Of a stretch of 64,000 bases of DNA, positions 1-6,711 are shown one piece after another (positions within the stretch are counted from its first letter, which is position 1; the number at the start of each line of letters is the position of its first letter). Source of the DNA: Geomonas anaerohicana (GTDB taxonomy: Bacteria > Desulfobacterota > Desulfuromonadia > Geobacterales > Geobacteraceae); the NCBI RefSeq assembly GCF_016458305.1, contig NZ_JAEMHL010000004.1:62001-126000 (forward strand), given 5' to 3'. The notes below the pieces were generated by a model that was not told the DNA's origin, did not search any database, and saw only the letters and a list, made by a program, of their open reading frames with translations. The position numbers were made by a program, and so were the translations under genes.

Positions 1-933
1 GTGGACAAGCCCACCCCCAAGGAAAACGAGGTGCTGATCAAGGTGTACGCCACCTCGATCAACCGACCCGACCTGGTGCAGCGCGAGGGGAAATATCCCC
101 CCCCGCCCGGCGATTCCGAAATCCTCGGGCTCGAAGTAGCCGGCGTCGTCGAGGAACTGGGCGCGGGCGTTACCGGGTGGAAGGTGGGTGACCGCGTGGT
201 GTCGCTGGTGGGCGGCGGCGGTTACGCCGAGTACGCCGTGGCCTACGCCAACCACCTCATGCCGATCCCGGAAACGGTCAGCTTCGAGGAAGCCGCCTGC
301 ATCTGCGAGTCCTACATCACCGCGTTCCTCAACGTGTTCATGATCGGCGGGCTCGAAGACGGCCAGACCGCGATCCTGCATGGCGGCGGCGGGGGCGTCA
401 ATACCGCGGCGATCCAGCTCTGCAAGGCTTTGACCCCCAACGCCAAGCTGATCGTCACCGCTTCCCCCGAGAAGCTCGAGCGGGTCAAGGAACTGGGTGC
501 CGACCTGGTGATCAACTTCCGCGAGACCCCGGACTTCAGCGAGGCGGTCAAGGAGTTCACCAACAAGAAAGGCGTGGACGTCATCCTGGACCACGTCGGC
601 GCCAAGTATCTGGCCCCCAACATGAACTCACTGGGCTACAAGGGGAGGCTGGTCGTCATCGGGGTCATCTCCGGCATCAAGGCCGAGCTGAACCTCGCGC
701 TCATGATGGTGAAGCGTCAGCAGATCATCGGCAGCGTGCTCCGCTCCCGCCCGGTTTCCGAGAAGGGTGAGATCGCCGCCGAATTCGTGCGTCGCGCCAT
801 GCCCAAGTTCGCCGACCGCACCATCGTACCCATCATCGAGAAGGTGTTCCCCATCGACCAGGTGGTCGAGGCGCACCGCATGATGGAAGAAGACAAGCAC
901 TTCGGCAAGATCGTGCTGAAGATAGCGCAATAA
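1..933 (+). CDS. NAD(P)H-quinone oxidoreductase, PIG3/zinc-type MDR family (5' truncated)
   Basis: Medium-chain dehydrogenase/reductase of the quinone oxidoreductase (TP53I3/PIG3) type, expected to reduce quinones with NAD(P)H in the cytoplasm. The visible part opens inside the N-terminal GroES-like fold (VDKPTPKENEVLIKV, then SINRPDLVQREGKYPPPPG, a PIG3 signature). The Rossmann part follows around residues 125-230, with the glycine-rich stretch HGGGGGVNTAAIQL where most relatives read GxSGVGTAAIQ. No structural-zinc cysteine cluster is seen, as expected for this subfamily. Relatives usually have about 15-20 more N-terminal residues (an MKA(I/V)... start), so the GTG at position 1 is probably an internal valine and the gene begins upstream of the window. 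It ends 171 bp before marC, with a palindromic repeat between them. Confidence 0.85.
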   Translation: MDKPTPKENEVLIKVYATSINRPDLVQREGKYPPPPGDSEILGLEVAGVVEELGAGVTGWKVGDRVVSLVGGGGYAEYAVAYANHLMPIPETVSFEEAACICESYITAFLNVFMIGGLEDGQTAILHGGGGGVNTAAIQLCKALTPNAKLIVTASPEKLERVKELGADLVINFRETPDFSEAVKEFTNKKGVDVILDHVGAKYLAPNMNSLGYKGRLVVIGVISGIKAELNLALMMVKRQQIIGSVLRSRPVSEKGEIAAEFVRRAMPKFADRTIVPIIEKVFPIDQVVEAHRMMEEDKHFGKIVLKIAQ

Positions 934-948
934 ACCAAAGCCAGAAGC

Positions 949-1063
949 GGAACACAGAGGACACAGAGGAGCACGGAGGACACAGAGAAAAAGACGTGAA
1001 GGTTTAAAACCCGTTTCACGTTTTTCCTCTGTGCCCTCTGTGGACCTCCGAGACCTCTGTGGT
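949..1063. repeat. Imperfect inverted repeat of 'acacagagg' units
   Basis: The left arm (about 949-1001) carries repeated ACACAGAGG/GCACGGAGG units. The right arm (about 1015-1063) carries the complementary CCTCTGTG/CCTCCGAG units. Each arm borders a matching GACGTGAA/TTCACGT core, and the loop contains GGTTTAAAACCC. The transcript could fold into a long imperfect hairpin. From memory, similar 'accacagaggacacagagg' elements are scattered through Geobacter-type genomes; the function is unknown. Confidence 0.75.
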
Positions 1064-1104
1064 AACGCTTTTGGTTTCCAATCAAAGGAGAGTACCGTAA
1101 CAGG

Positions 1105-1716
1105 ATGGAAGCTTATTCGGATTTTTTCTTCACCGTGTGGATCAGGTTCTTCTTCCTGCTCACCCCCTTCTTCGTACTCTCCACCTTCCTGGCCATGACC
1201 CCGGAGCTCACCGCCCGTGAGCGGCGCTCGACCGCCGTCAGGGTGACCCTCGCCGTCATGGTCGCCTGCTTCGTCCTGTACTCCTTCGGCAACACCCTGT
1301 TCTCCCTGTTCGGGATCACACTCGACTCCTTCCGGATCGGCGCCGGAAGCCTGCTCTTTCTCTCTGCGGTGCACATGGTGCACGGCGACGACAGCGCGCC
1401 CCCCAGCGAAAAGCGCGATGCCATCTCCGTGGTGCCCCTGGCGATTCCGGTCACGGTCGGCCCCGGGACCACCGGCGCCCTCCTGGTCATGGGCGCCGAG
1501 GTGCAGCACAACTGGCAGGTCTTCGTGGGGCTCGCCGCGCTCGCCATGGCCGTCTTGTGCGTCGGCATCCTCTTGGTCTGCGCCTCCTTCATCGAGCACA
1601 TCGTCGGCAAGAAGGGGATCACCATCTTAAGCAAGCTGACCGGTCTCTTCGTCGCCGCGCTCGCCGCCCAGATCGTCTTCACCGGCGTCAGGAACTTCCT
1701 GAAGATCGGCGCGTAG
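1105..1716 (+). CDS. MarC family (UPF0056) integral membrane protein
   Basis: Inner-membrane protein of the MarC/YchE/YhgN family, whose transport role is unproven; the old link to multiple antibiotic resistance was withdrawn. The 203 residues form about six hydrophobic segments, near residues 8-28, 48-68, 74-92, 108-130, 140-162 and 178-197. The conserved family patterns PFFVLSTFLAMTPELT near the start and VPLAIPVTVGPGTTGALLVM in the middle (PxxxGPG) are visible. The length is typical. The start ATG follows GGAGAGTACCGTAACAGG, and the nearest purine-rich SD (AAAGGAG) lies about 14 nt upstream, slightly far. It looks monocistronic. Confidence 0.88.
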   Translation: MEAYSDFFFTVWIRFFFLLTPFFVLSTFLAMTPELTARERRSTAVRVTLAVMVACFVLYSFGNTLFSLFGITLDSFRIGAGSLLFLSAVHMVHGDDSAPPSEKRDAISVVPLAIPVTVGPGTTGALLVMGAEVQHNWQVFVGLAALAMAVLCVGILLVCASFIEHIVGKKGITILSKLTGLFVAALAAQIVFTGVRNFLKIGA

Positions 1717-1808
1717 AACCTTACCAGCGTTACCGCTTTTAACCGCAGGCGCGGGCGGCCCTTTGTGGGAACTTCGATTTTTCTGAATGTGTTCGGTTTA
1801 ATTTCGGG

Positions 1809-1838
1809 TTGACTTGTCGACCCGTTTCACGCTATGTT
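1809..1838 (+). promoter_or_regulatory. Predicted sigma-70 promoter for the small membrane protein and sugar cluster
   Basis: TTGACT at 1809-1814 and TATGTT at 1833-1838, separated by 18 bp, lie in an AT-rich patch just upstream of the gene at 1922. It is the only good promoter-like sequence noticed ahead of the glycan cluster. Confidence 0.5.
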
Positions 1839-1921
1839 CCACGTCGCCTCACCTGTCCTGCAGTCTGACTGTCAGCCAAATTCCGGTGCGGCGTGATCAT
1901 CCTGGAGCCGGGCTGAAAACA

Positions 1922-2248
1922 ATGGTGAACAGCAAAAAGGTAAAAGTTGCGGCCGCGTACGCCGTCATCTTCTTCCTGGTCTTCGCAGGCATGAGGATAG
2001 CCCTCCTCGACCGCTCCCCGGGACCCAAGCCCAAGCCGCGGGCGGTCCTCAATCTGACCGTCCAGAAACAAGCCTCCGCCTCCAACTGCAGCGACGCCTG
2101 CCCGGTCCACGCCATCGACGGCGAATTCCACCACCACTGTCTCAGCGAGCCGGTCCCGGACTTCACCGCCTTTACCCGCCTCGTGGCTGCTCATAGCGAA
2201 GGCCCCTACACAGCAACCCTTCCTGGTCGTTCTCCACCCGCCTGCTGA
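1922..2248 (+). CDS. Small membrane-anchored Cys/His-containing protein of unknown function
   Basis: A 108-residue protein I do not recognise. After a basic start (MVNSKKVKVAAAYAV) one hydrophobic helix spans about residues 9-24, suggesting a single-pass inner-membrane anchor with the rest in the periplasm. The soluble part holds a Cys/His cluster, NCSDACPVHAIDGEFHHHCL at about residues 57-76, that could bind a metal or form disulfides, and a final Cys. The ATG at 1922 was chosen over upstream in-frame codons because the helix then starts near the N-terminus. It sits between a predicted promoter and the glycosyltransferase, so it could be the first gene of that operon, although about 190 bp separates them. 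The C-terminal end is low-complexity and the reading is tentative. Confidence 0.5.
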   Translation: MVNSKKVKVAAAYAVIFFLVFAGMRIALLDRSPGPKPKPRAVLNLTVQKQASASNCSDACPVHAIDGEFHHHCLSEPVPDFTAFTRLVAAHSEGPYTATLPGRSPPAC

Positions 2249-2439
2249 TCCCCTGACTCGCAAACCGGCGCCCCCGCCTTTCCCTGTCGCATTCGCTACA
2301 AGGCTGGAACGCCCCTTTTCTGCGCCCATAGTGCGTCCTGTGCTGCCCGATCCAGTCCATGCGGCTGAGCCGTCATGTCTTGTCGCGCGCTCGGGAGCCT
2401 TGCCACGTCCTCTTGCAAGGGACTGCGTGAAAGAGTGCC

Positions 2440-3387
2440 ATGCCCCTCATATCCATCGTCATACCCGTCTTCAATGCCGAGAAGACCATAGCCCCGCTGT
2501 GTCAGGCCCTGGTCTCTCAACTCACGGAGCACTATAGGCTCGAGATCGTGCTGGTGAACGATTACAGCCGCGACGGCTCCGATTCTGTCTGCCGCCAACT
2601 CCACAGCGAATGGCCGGAGACGGTGACCTACCTCTCCCTGTCGCGCAATTTCGGCGAACACAACGCGGTGATGGCCGGGCTGAACCAGGCCCGCGGTGAT
2701 TACGTCGTTATCATGGATGACGACTTCCAGAACCCGCCCGCGGAGGTGCCCAAGCTGCTGGCCGCGATCGCCAAGGGGTACGACGTCGTCTACTGCCAGT
2801 ATCCGGAAAAAAGCGACCACTGGTTCCGCAACCTGGGCAGCTATCTGAACGGCACCCTCGCCCGCGTCACCCTCGACAAGCCGGCCAGCCTCTACCTTTC
2901 CAGCTTCAAGGTGATGAACCGCTTCCTGGTGGACCAACTCGTTGCACACAAGAGCCCGAACGTCTATCTCGACGCTCTCATCCTGCGCAGCACGCGTAAC
3001 ATCGGCACCGTCCAGGTGCGGCATGACCCGCGCCGCGAAGGGAGGTCCGGTTACACGATCAAGAAACTCATCGACCTGTGGGGCAACGTGTTCGTTAGCT
3101 ATTCGCTGATACCGCTGCGCCTGCTGGCGATGGGGGGAGCGGTGCTGACCCTTTCCGGAATCTATTCCGTCTCTGCCATGCTGATCCGGGGCTGGCTTCC
3201 CATGCTGAGCGACCCAAGCGACATCGAATCGGTGAACTCCATCACCATGTTCTTCCGCGGTGTCCAGTTGCTGGCCACGGGGGTCGTCGGCGAGTACGTG
3301 GGGCGCATCTACCTCAAGCTGAACCAGGAGCCGCAATTCATCGTCAGGGAAACCTGGGCCGCGGGGAGGGAGCGCAATGGCAGCTAA
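2440..3387 (+). CDS. GT2 family glycosyltransferase, GtrB/DPM1-like, with C-terminal membrane helices
   Basis: GT-A fold glycosyltransferase expected to move a sugar from an NDP donor onto a lipid (polyprenyl phosphate) carrier at the cytoplasmic face of the membrane. The N-terminus has the family signature ISIVIPVFNAEKTI, then VLVNDYSRDGS, SLSRNFGEHNAVMAGL and the metal-binding DxD-type motif VVIMDDDFQNPP near residue 97. Two hydrophobic segments near residues 222-245 and 265-290 match the GtrB/ArnC layout, in which such enzymes sit in the membrane. It overlaps the next gene by 11 nt, so the cluster is translationally coupled. The exact sugar cannot be read from sequence; the neighbouring 2,3-dehydratase and aminotransferase suggest a deoxy-amino sugar. 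Confidence 0.88.
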   Translation: MPLISIVIPVFNAEKTIAPLCQALVSQLTEHYRLEIVLVNDYSRDGSDSVCRQLHSEWPETVTYLSLSRNFGEHNAVMAGLNQARGDYVVIMDDDFQNPPAEVPKLLAAIAKGYDVVYCQYPEKSDHWFRNLGSYLNGTLARVTLDKPASLYLSSFKVMNRFLVDQLVAHKSPNVYLDALILRSTRNIGTVQVRHDPRREGRSGYTIKKLIDLWGNVFVSYSLIPLRLLAMGGAVLTLSGIYSVSAMLIRGWLPMLSDPSDIESVNSITMFFRGVQLLATGVVGEYVGRIYLKLNQEPQFIVRETWAAGRERNGS

Positions 3388-4777
3388 CATGAGCGCCGCG
3401 ATGCTGGCGGCAGGGGGCAGCGTACCCGCCGATCACGCCGCAGGGGTGGCCGCCTCCCGAAGCGGCGCCTTCGCACTGCACGGCGACGCCTTCGTCGACC
3501 GGTGGATCACCGCGGCGCGGGAGAAGTGCTCCCTCAGCAACATGCAGGTGCCGCTGGAGGCGGTGCAGGGGTGGCATAGGGAAGCTGGCACCGGCAACAT
3601 CCACCACGATGGCGGTCGCTTCTTCAGCGTCATGGGGGTGCACGTCCGGCACCGGGTGGGGCATCACCAGCTGGAATGGGACCAGCCCATTATCGAGCAG
3701 CCCGAGGTGGGGATTCTGGGCATTCTGGCCAAGTACATCGAAGGCACGCTCCACTTCTGCCTGCAGGCCAAGGAGGAACCGGGCAACGTGGGAGGTGTCC
3801 AGCTTTCCCCGACGGTCCAGGCCACCTACAGCAACTACACCGGAGCCCACGGCGGAGCGAGACCGCTCTTCATCGAAACCTTCGTCGAGCCCGACCCCGC
3901 CCGGCGGCTGTTCGCCCGCCTGCAGACCGAGGATGGCGGCCGGTTCCTGTACAAGTCCAACCGCAACATGATCATCCTCGCCGGGGATGAGGTGCCGGTG
4001 GAGCTCCCCGAGGGGTTCATCTGGCTGACACTGCGCCAGATCGCCTCCCTCATCCGTCGGGACAACCTGGTCAATGCCTGCACGCGCAGTATCCTGGCCT
4101 GCCTCGTCGGCGCCGGGAACACGGGGCAACCGGACGCCGCAGCCGGGCGGGAGGGGTTGCGCGACGCGCTGCAGTGGCTGGACGACCGACGGGCGATGAC
4201 GCATATGCTGACCAGGCGCATCGGGTTGAACGATCTGCGGGAATGGCGCCTGGACGGAAAAGGCTACTTCTCCCATGTTTCCAGCTCTTTCTTCAGGATC
4301 GTGGGACTGCAGGTCTCCTCGCAAACCAGGGAGGTGGGGGCCTGGGGACAGCCGATCATCGAGAACCCCGCCCCCGGGATCATCGGGCTGCTGCTGCGCG
4401 AGGGACCCCACGGGCCGGAACTGCTGATGCAGGCCAAGGCCGAGGCCGGCAACCGCACTACGGTCCAACTCGGTCCCACCGCCCAGTTCACCCAGGGCAA
4501 CTACGAACGCAACGCGAAGCTGGAAAAGCCCTTCCTGTTCGAGGAGTTCACCGCGCCCGGCCGCTTCCCGCTGGTACACGAGAGCCGCCAGGCTGAGGAG
4601 GGGGCGCGTTTTTACCGGGAATACAACCTGCACCGCATCCTGATGCTTCCCGAGGGGACCGAGCTGGTGCTGCCGGCCGACTACCGCTGGCTCACGATGC
4701 GCCAGGTGCTGGTGCTGGTGCACCTGGGTGAACAGGTCAATTCGTGTGCGCGGAGCATCATCTCGTGCCTTTTGTGA
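3377..4777 (+). CDS. NDP-hexose 2,3-dehydratase (EvaA/TylX3-like)
   Basis: Probable dTDP-4-keto-6-deoxy-glucose 2,3-dehydratase, which starts C-2 deoxygenation in 2,6-dideoxy-sugar pathways and gives an unstable 3,4-diketo product that a 3-ketoreductase or 3-aminotransferase must intercept. The 466 residues fall into two similar halves (about 30-240 and 265-465). Each half has the pattern F..V.G..V.....E...W.QPI(I/E)..P..GI.G.L and then LQAKEEPGN or MQAKAEAGN, followed by Q(L)(S/G)PT.Q.T..NY. This duplicated architecture is diagnostic of the EvaA family. The ATG at 3377 overlaps the GT2 gene; an alternative ATG is at 3389. The aminotransferase downstream is a natural consumer of the product. 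These enzymes are best known from actinomycete antibiotic clusters, so finding one in a Geobacter-like cluster is notable. Confidence 0.88.
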   Translation: MAANMSAAMLAAGGSVPADHAAGVAASRSGAFALHGDAFVDRWITAAREKCSLSNMQVPLEAVQGWHREAGTGNIHHDGGRFFSVMGVHVRHRVGHHQLEWDQPIIEQPEVGILGILAKYIEGTLHFCLQAKEEPGNVGGVQLSPTVQATYSNYTGAHGGARPLFIETFVEPDPARRLFARLQTEDGGRFLYKSNRNMIILAGDEVPVELPEGFIWLTLRQIASLIRRDNLVNACTRSILACLVGAGNTGQPDAAAGREGLRDALQWLDDRRAMTHMLTRRIGLNDLREWRLDGKGYFSHVSSSFFRIVGLQVSSQTREVGAWGQPIIENPAPGIIGLLLREGPHGPELLMQAKAEAGNRTTVQLGPTAQFTQGNYERNAKLEKPFLFEEFTAPGRFPLVHESRQAEEGARFYREYNLHRILMLPEGTELVLPADYRWLTMRQVLVLVHLGEQVNSCARSIISCLL

Positions 4778-4825
4778 AGAGCGAACCGGTGCCGGAGCGT
4801 GAGATGGCGGAGGAGGGAAGACGCG

Positions 4826-5953
4826 ATGCCGGGCATGAATCATACCGTCCGCTACTGGGACTATCTTGGAGAGTACACGCCTCGCCGCGAGGAGTACCTG
4901 GGCGCGGTGGACCGTGTCTTTTCCTCCGGCCGGCTGGTGCTGGGGCAGGAGGTGGCGGAGTTTGAAAAGGGGCTGGCGGCCTACAGCGGGGCCGCCTTCG
5001 CCGTCGGGGTCAATTCCGGGACCGATGCCATCGTCCTGGCCTTGAAGGCTTTGGGAATAGGGGCGGGGGACGAGGTGATCACCGTCTCCAATACCGCCGT
5101 TCCGACCGTGGCCGCGATCCGCGCCAGCGGTGCGACCCCGGTATTTGTCGACGTCGAGGAGGACACCTACCTCATGGATGTCTCCCTCGTCGAGGCCGCC
5201 GTCACCACGCGCACCCGGTGCCTGCTGCCGGTGCACCTGTGCGGGCAGATGGTGGACATGGCGCCGCTGCGTGACATCGCGGCGCGGCGGGGGCTGCGGG
5301 TGGTGGAGGACTGTGCCCAGTCCTGTGGCGCCGCCTACGGCGAGGAGCGGGCCGGCAGCATCGGTGACGTGGGCGCCTTCTCGTTCTATCCCACCAAGGT
5401 CCTGGGGGCGTTCGGCGATGCGGGCGCCGTGACCACCTCCGACCCGGAACTCGCCGCGCGGCTCAGGCGGCTGCGCTTTTACGGCATAGAGCAGGGATAC
5501 CACGCCGAGGAGGAGGGGTACAACTCGCGGCTGGACGAGGTGCAGGCGGCGATCCTGAACCTGAGGCTTCCCGGGATCGAGGCGGCCGCGTCGGCGCGGC
5601 GCGACATCGCCCGCATATACGATGAGGGGCTGGCCGGAGTGGGAGACGTGGGCCTTCCCGCCGTCGGCCGCGACTGTCGGCACCAGTACTACCTGTACAC
5701 GGTGCGCACCCGGCGCCGGGATCGGCTGATGGAGTTCCTCGCCAAAGAGGGGATCGAGACCAAGATCAACTACCCGCACCCGGTGCACCTGATGCGGGGG
5801 TACTGCGCGCTCGGGTATCGGGACGGGGACCTGCCGGTCACCGAGCGCCTGGCCCGAACCATCCTCTCCCTTCCCATCTACCCGGAGCTCCCCAGGCGCC
5901 ACGCCGAGAGGGTGGTCGAGGCGGTGCGGCGCTTCTTTTCGGGGGGGCGATGA
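4826..5953 (+). CDS. DegT/DnrJ/EryC1/StrS family sugar aminotransferase
   Basis: PLP-dependent NDP-sugar aminotransferase, fold type I. The start of the sugar-aminotransferase fold is visible as RREEYLGAVDRVFSSGRLVLG, followed by the cofactor-anchoring NSGTDAIVLALKALGIGAGD. VEDCAQSCGA carries the Asp that contacts the PLP pyridine nitrogen, and FSFYPTKVLGAFGDAGAV carries the Schiff-base lysine near residue 180. EGYNSRLDEVQAAIL is also typical. The ATG at 4826 follows a strong GGAGGAGGG; an upstream in-frame GTG at 4799 has no better signal. At 375 residues it has the usual length. Lying next to the 2,3-dehydratase, it may add a C-3 amino group, as in 3-amino-2,3,6-trideoxy-sugar pathways; the carbon position is inference. 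Confidence 0.9.
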   Translation: MPGMNHTVRYWDYLGEYTPRREEYLGAVDRVFSSGRLVLGQEVAEFEKGLAAYSGAAFAVGVNSGTDAIVLALKALGIGAGDEVITVSNTAVPTVAAIRASGATPVFVDVEEDTYLMDVSLVEAAVTTRTRCLLPVHLCGQMVDMAPLRDIAARRGLRVVEDCAQSCGAAYGEERAGSIGDVGAFSFYPTKVLGAFGDAGAVTTSDPELAARLRRLRFYGIEQGYHAEEEGYNSRLDEVQAAILNLRLPGIEAAASARRDIARIYDEGLAGVGDVGLPAVGRDCRHQYYLYTVRTRRRDRLMEFLAKEGIETKINYPHPVHLMRGYCALGYRDGDLPVTERLARTILSLPIYPELPRRHAERVVEAVRRFFSGGR

Positions 5954-6711
5954 ACCCTTCCGAGTACCGGGTCATGTTCGAGGCGGAGGATACGCACTGG
6001 TGGTACGTGGGACTGCATGAACTGGTCCTTGCCCACGTGACGCGGGAAGCGGAGCGCCTGGGGCGGCCTTTGCGCATCCTCGATGCCGGCTGTGGCACCG
6101 GCAGGCTGTGCCAGCTTCTGGCCCCTTTAGTCCACGTGCAGGGGGTGGATGCGTCGCCGGAGGCGATCCGCTACAGCAGCCGGCGCGGCGTAGCGGCGCA
6201 ACGGGGGGACCTGAACGCCCTGGAACTGGAGCCGGCGTCGTACGACGTGATCACCTGCATCGACGTCCTCTATCACGCGGGGGTGCGCAGCGACGTGGAG
6301 GTGATGAAGGCGTTTTGTGCGGCGCTGCGGCCGGGGGGGATGCTGGTACTCAACCTGGTCGCCCTGGAATGGCTGCGCAGCTCCCACGACGTCGCGGTCC
6401 ACACCCGCGAACGCTACGACGAGCGGACCCTGCGCACGAGGCTCGCCGCGGCGGGCTTCCACGTCGAGCTCCTTACCTTCCGGGTGGGCCTCTTGTTTCC
6501 CTTGATAGCGTCGTACCGGCTGCTGCGGGGGCGGTGGGGGCGCCGCAAGGGGGGCGAGTCTGACGTGGCGCTTCCTTCGCCTTTCGTGAACGCGCTCCTC
6601 GTGCGGGTCATGCGGGCGGAGAACGCCGTGCTGCGCAGGGTGAGGCTCCCCATCGGTTCATCGCTTTTTGCCATCGCCCGAAAGGGTGAGGCGGGACAGG
6701 AGAAACTATGA
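5950..6711 (+). CDS. Class I SAM-dependent methyltransferase
   Basis: Cytoplasmic methyltransferase with a Rossmann core. The SAM-binding motif I is ILDAGCGTGRLCQLL (about residues 44-58), followed by VQGVDASPEAI as motif II with the acidic ribose ligand, then ITCIDVLYH and LRPGGMLVLNL. The N-terminus, FEAEDTHWWYVGLHELVL, resembles sugar and glycan methyltransferases found in LPS and polysaccharide clusters. It overlaps the aminotransferase by 4 nt (ATGA) and the next gene by 4 nt, so it belongs to a tightly coupled operon. It may N- or O-methylate the deoxy-amino sugar made by its neighbours; the acceptor cannot be read from sequence. Confidence 0.85.
   Translation: MNPSEYRVMFEAEDTHWWYVGLHELVLAHVTREAERLGRPLRILDAGCGTGRLCQLLAPLVHVQGVDASPEAIRYSSRRGVAAQRGDLNALELEPASYDVITCIDVLYHAGVRSDVEVMKAFCAALRPGGMLVLNLVALEWLRSSHDVAVHTRERYDERTLRTRLAAAGFHVELLTFRVGLLFPLIASYRLLRGRWGRRKGGESDVALPSPFVNALLVRVMRAENAVLRRVRLPIGSSLFAIARKGEAGQEKL

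Noticed and set aside
2250-2440. A c-di-GMP (GEMM) riboswitch at about 2261 suggested by GCAAACCGGCG
   Set aside because: The rest of the GEMM consensus (GGACGCAAAGCC and the GNRA-type loop order) is missing.
3344-5902. An 852-codon open frame on the minus strand
   Set aside because: It is fully antisense to the GT2, dehydratase and aminotransferase genes, whose motifs are clear. Its residue composition is GC-shadow-like (Arg/Pro/Gly/His rich) with no recognisable domain.
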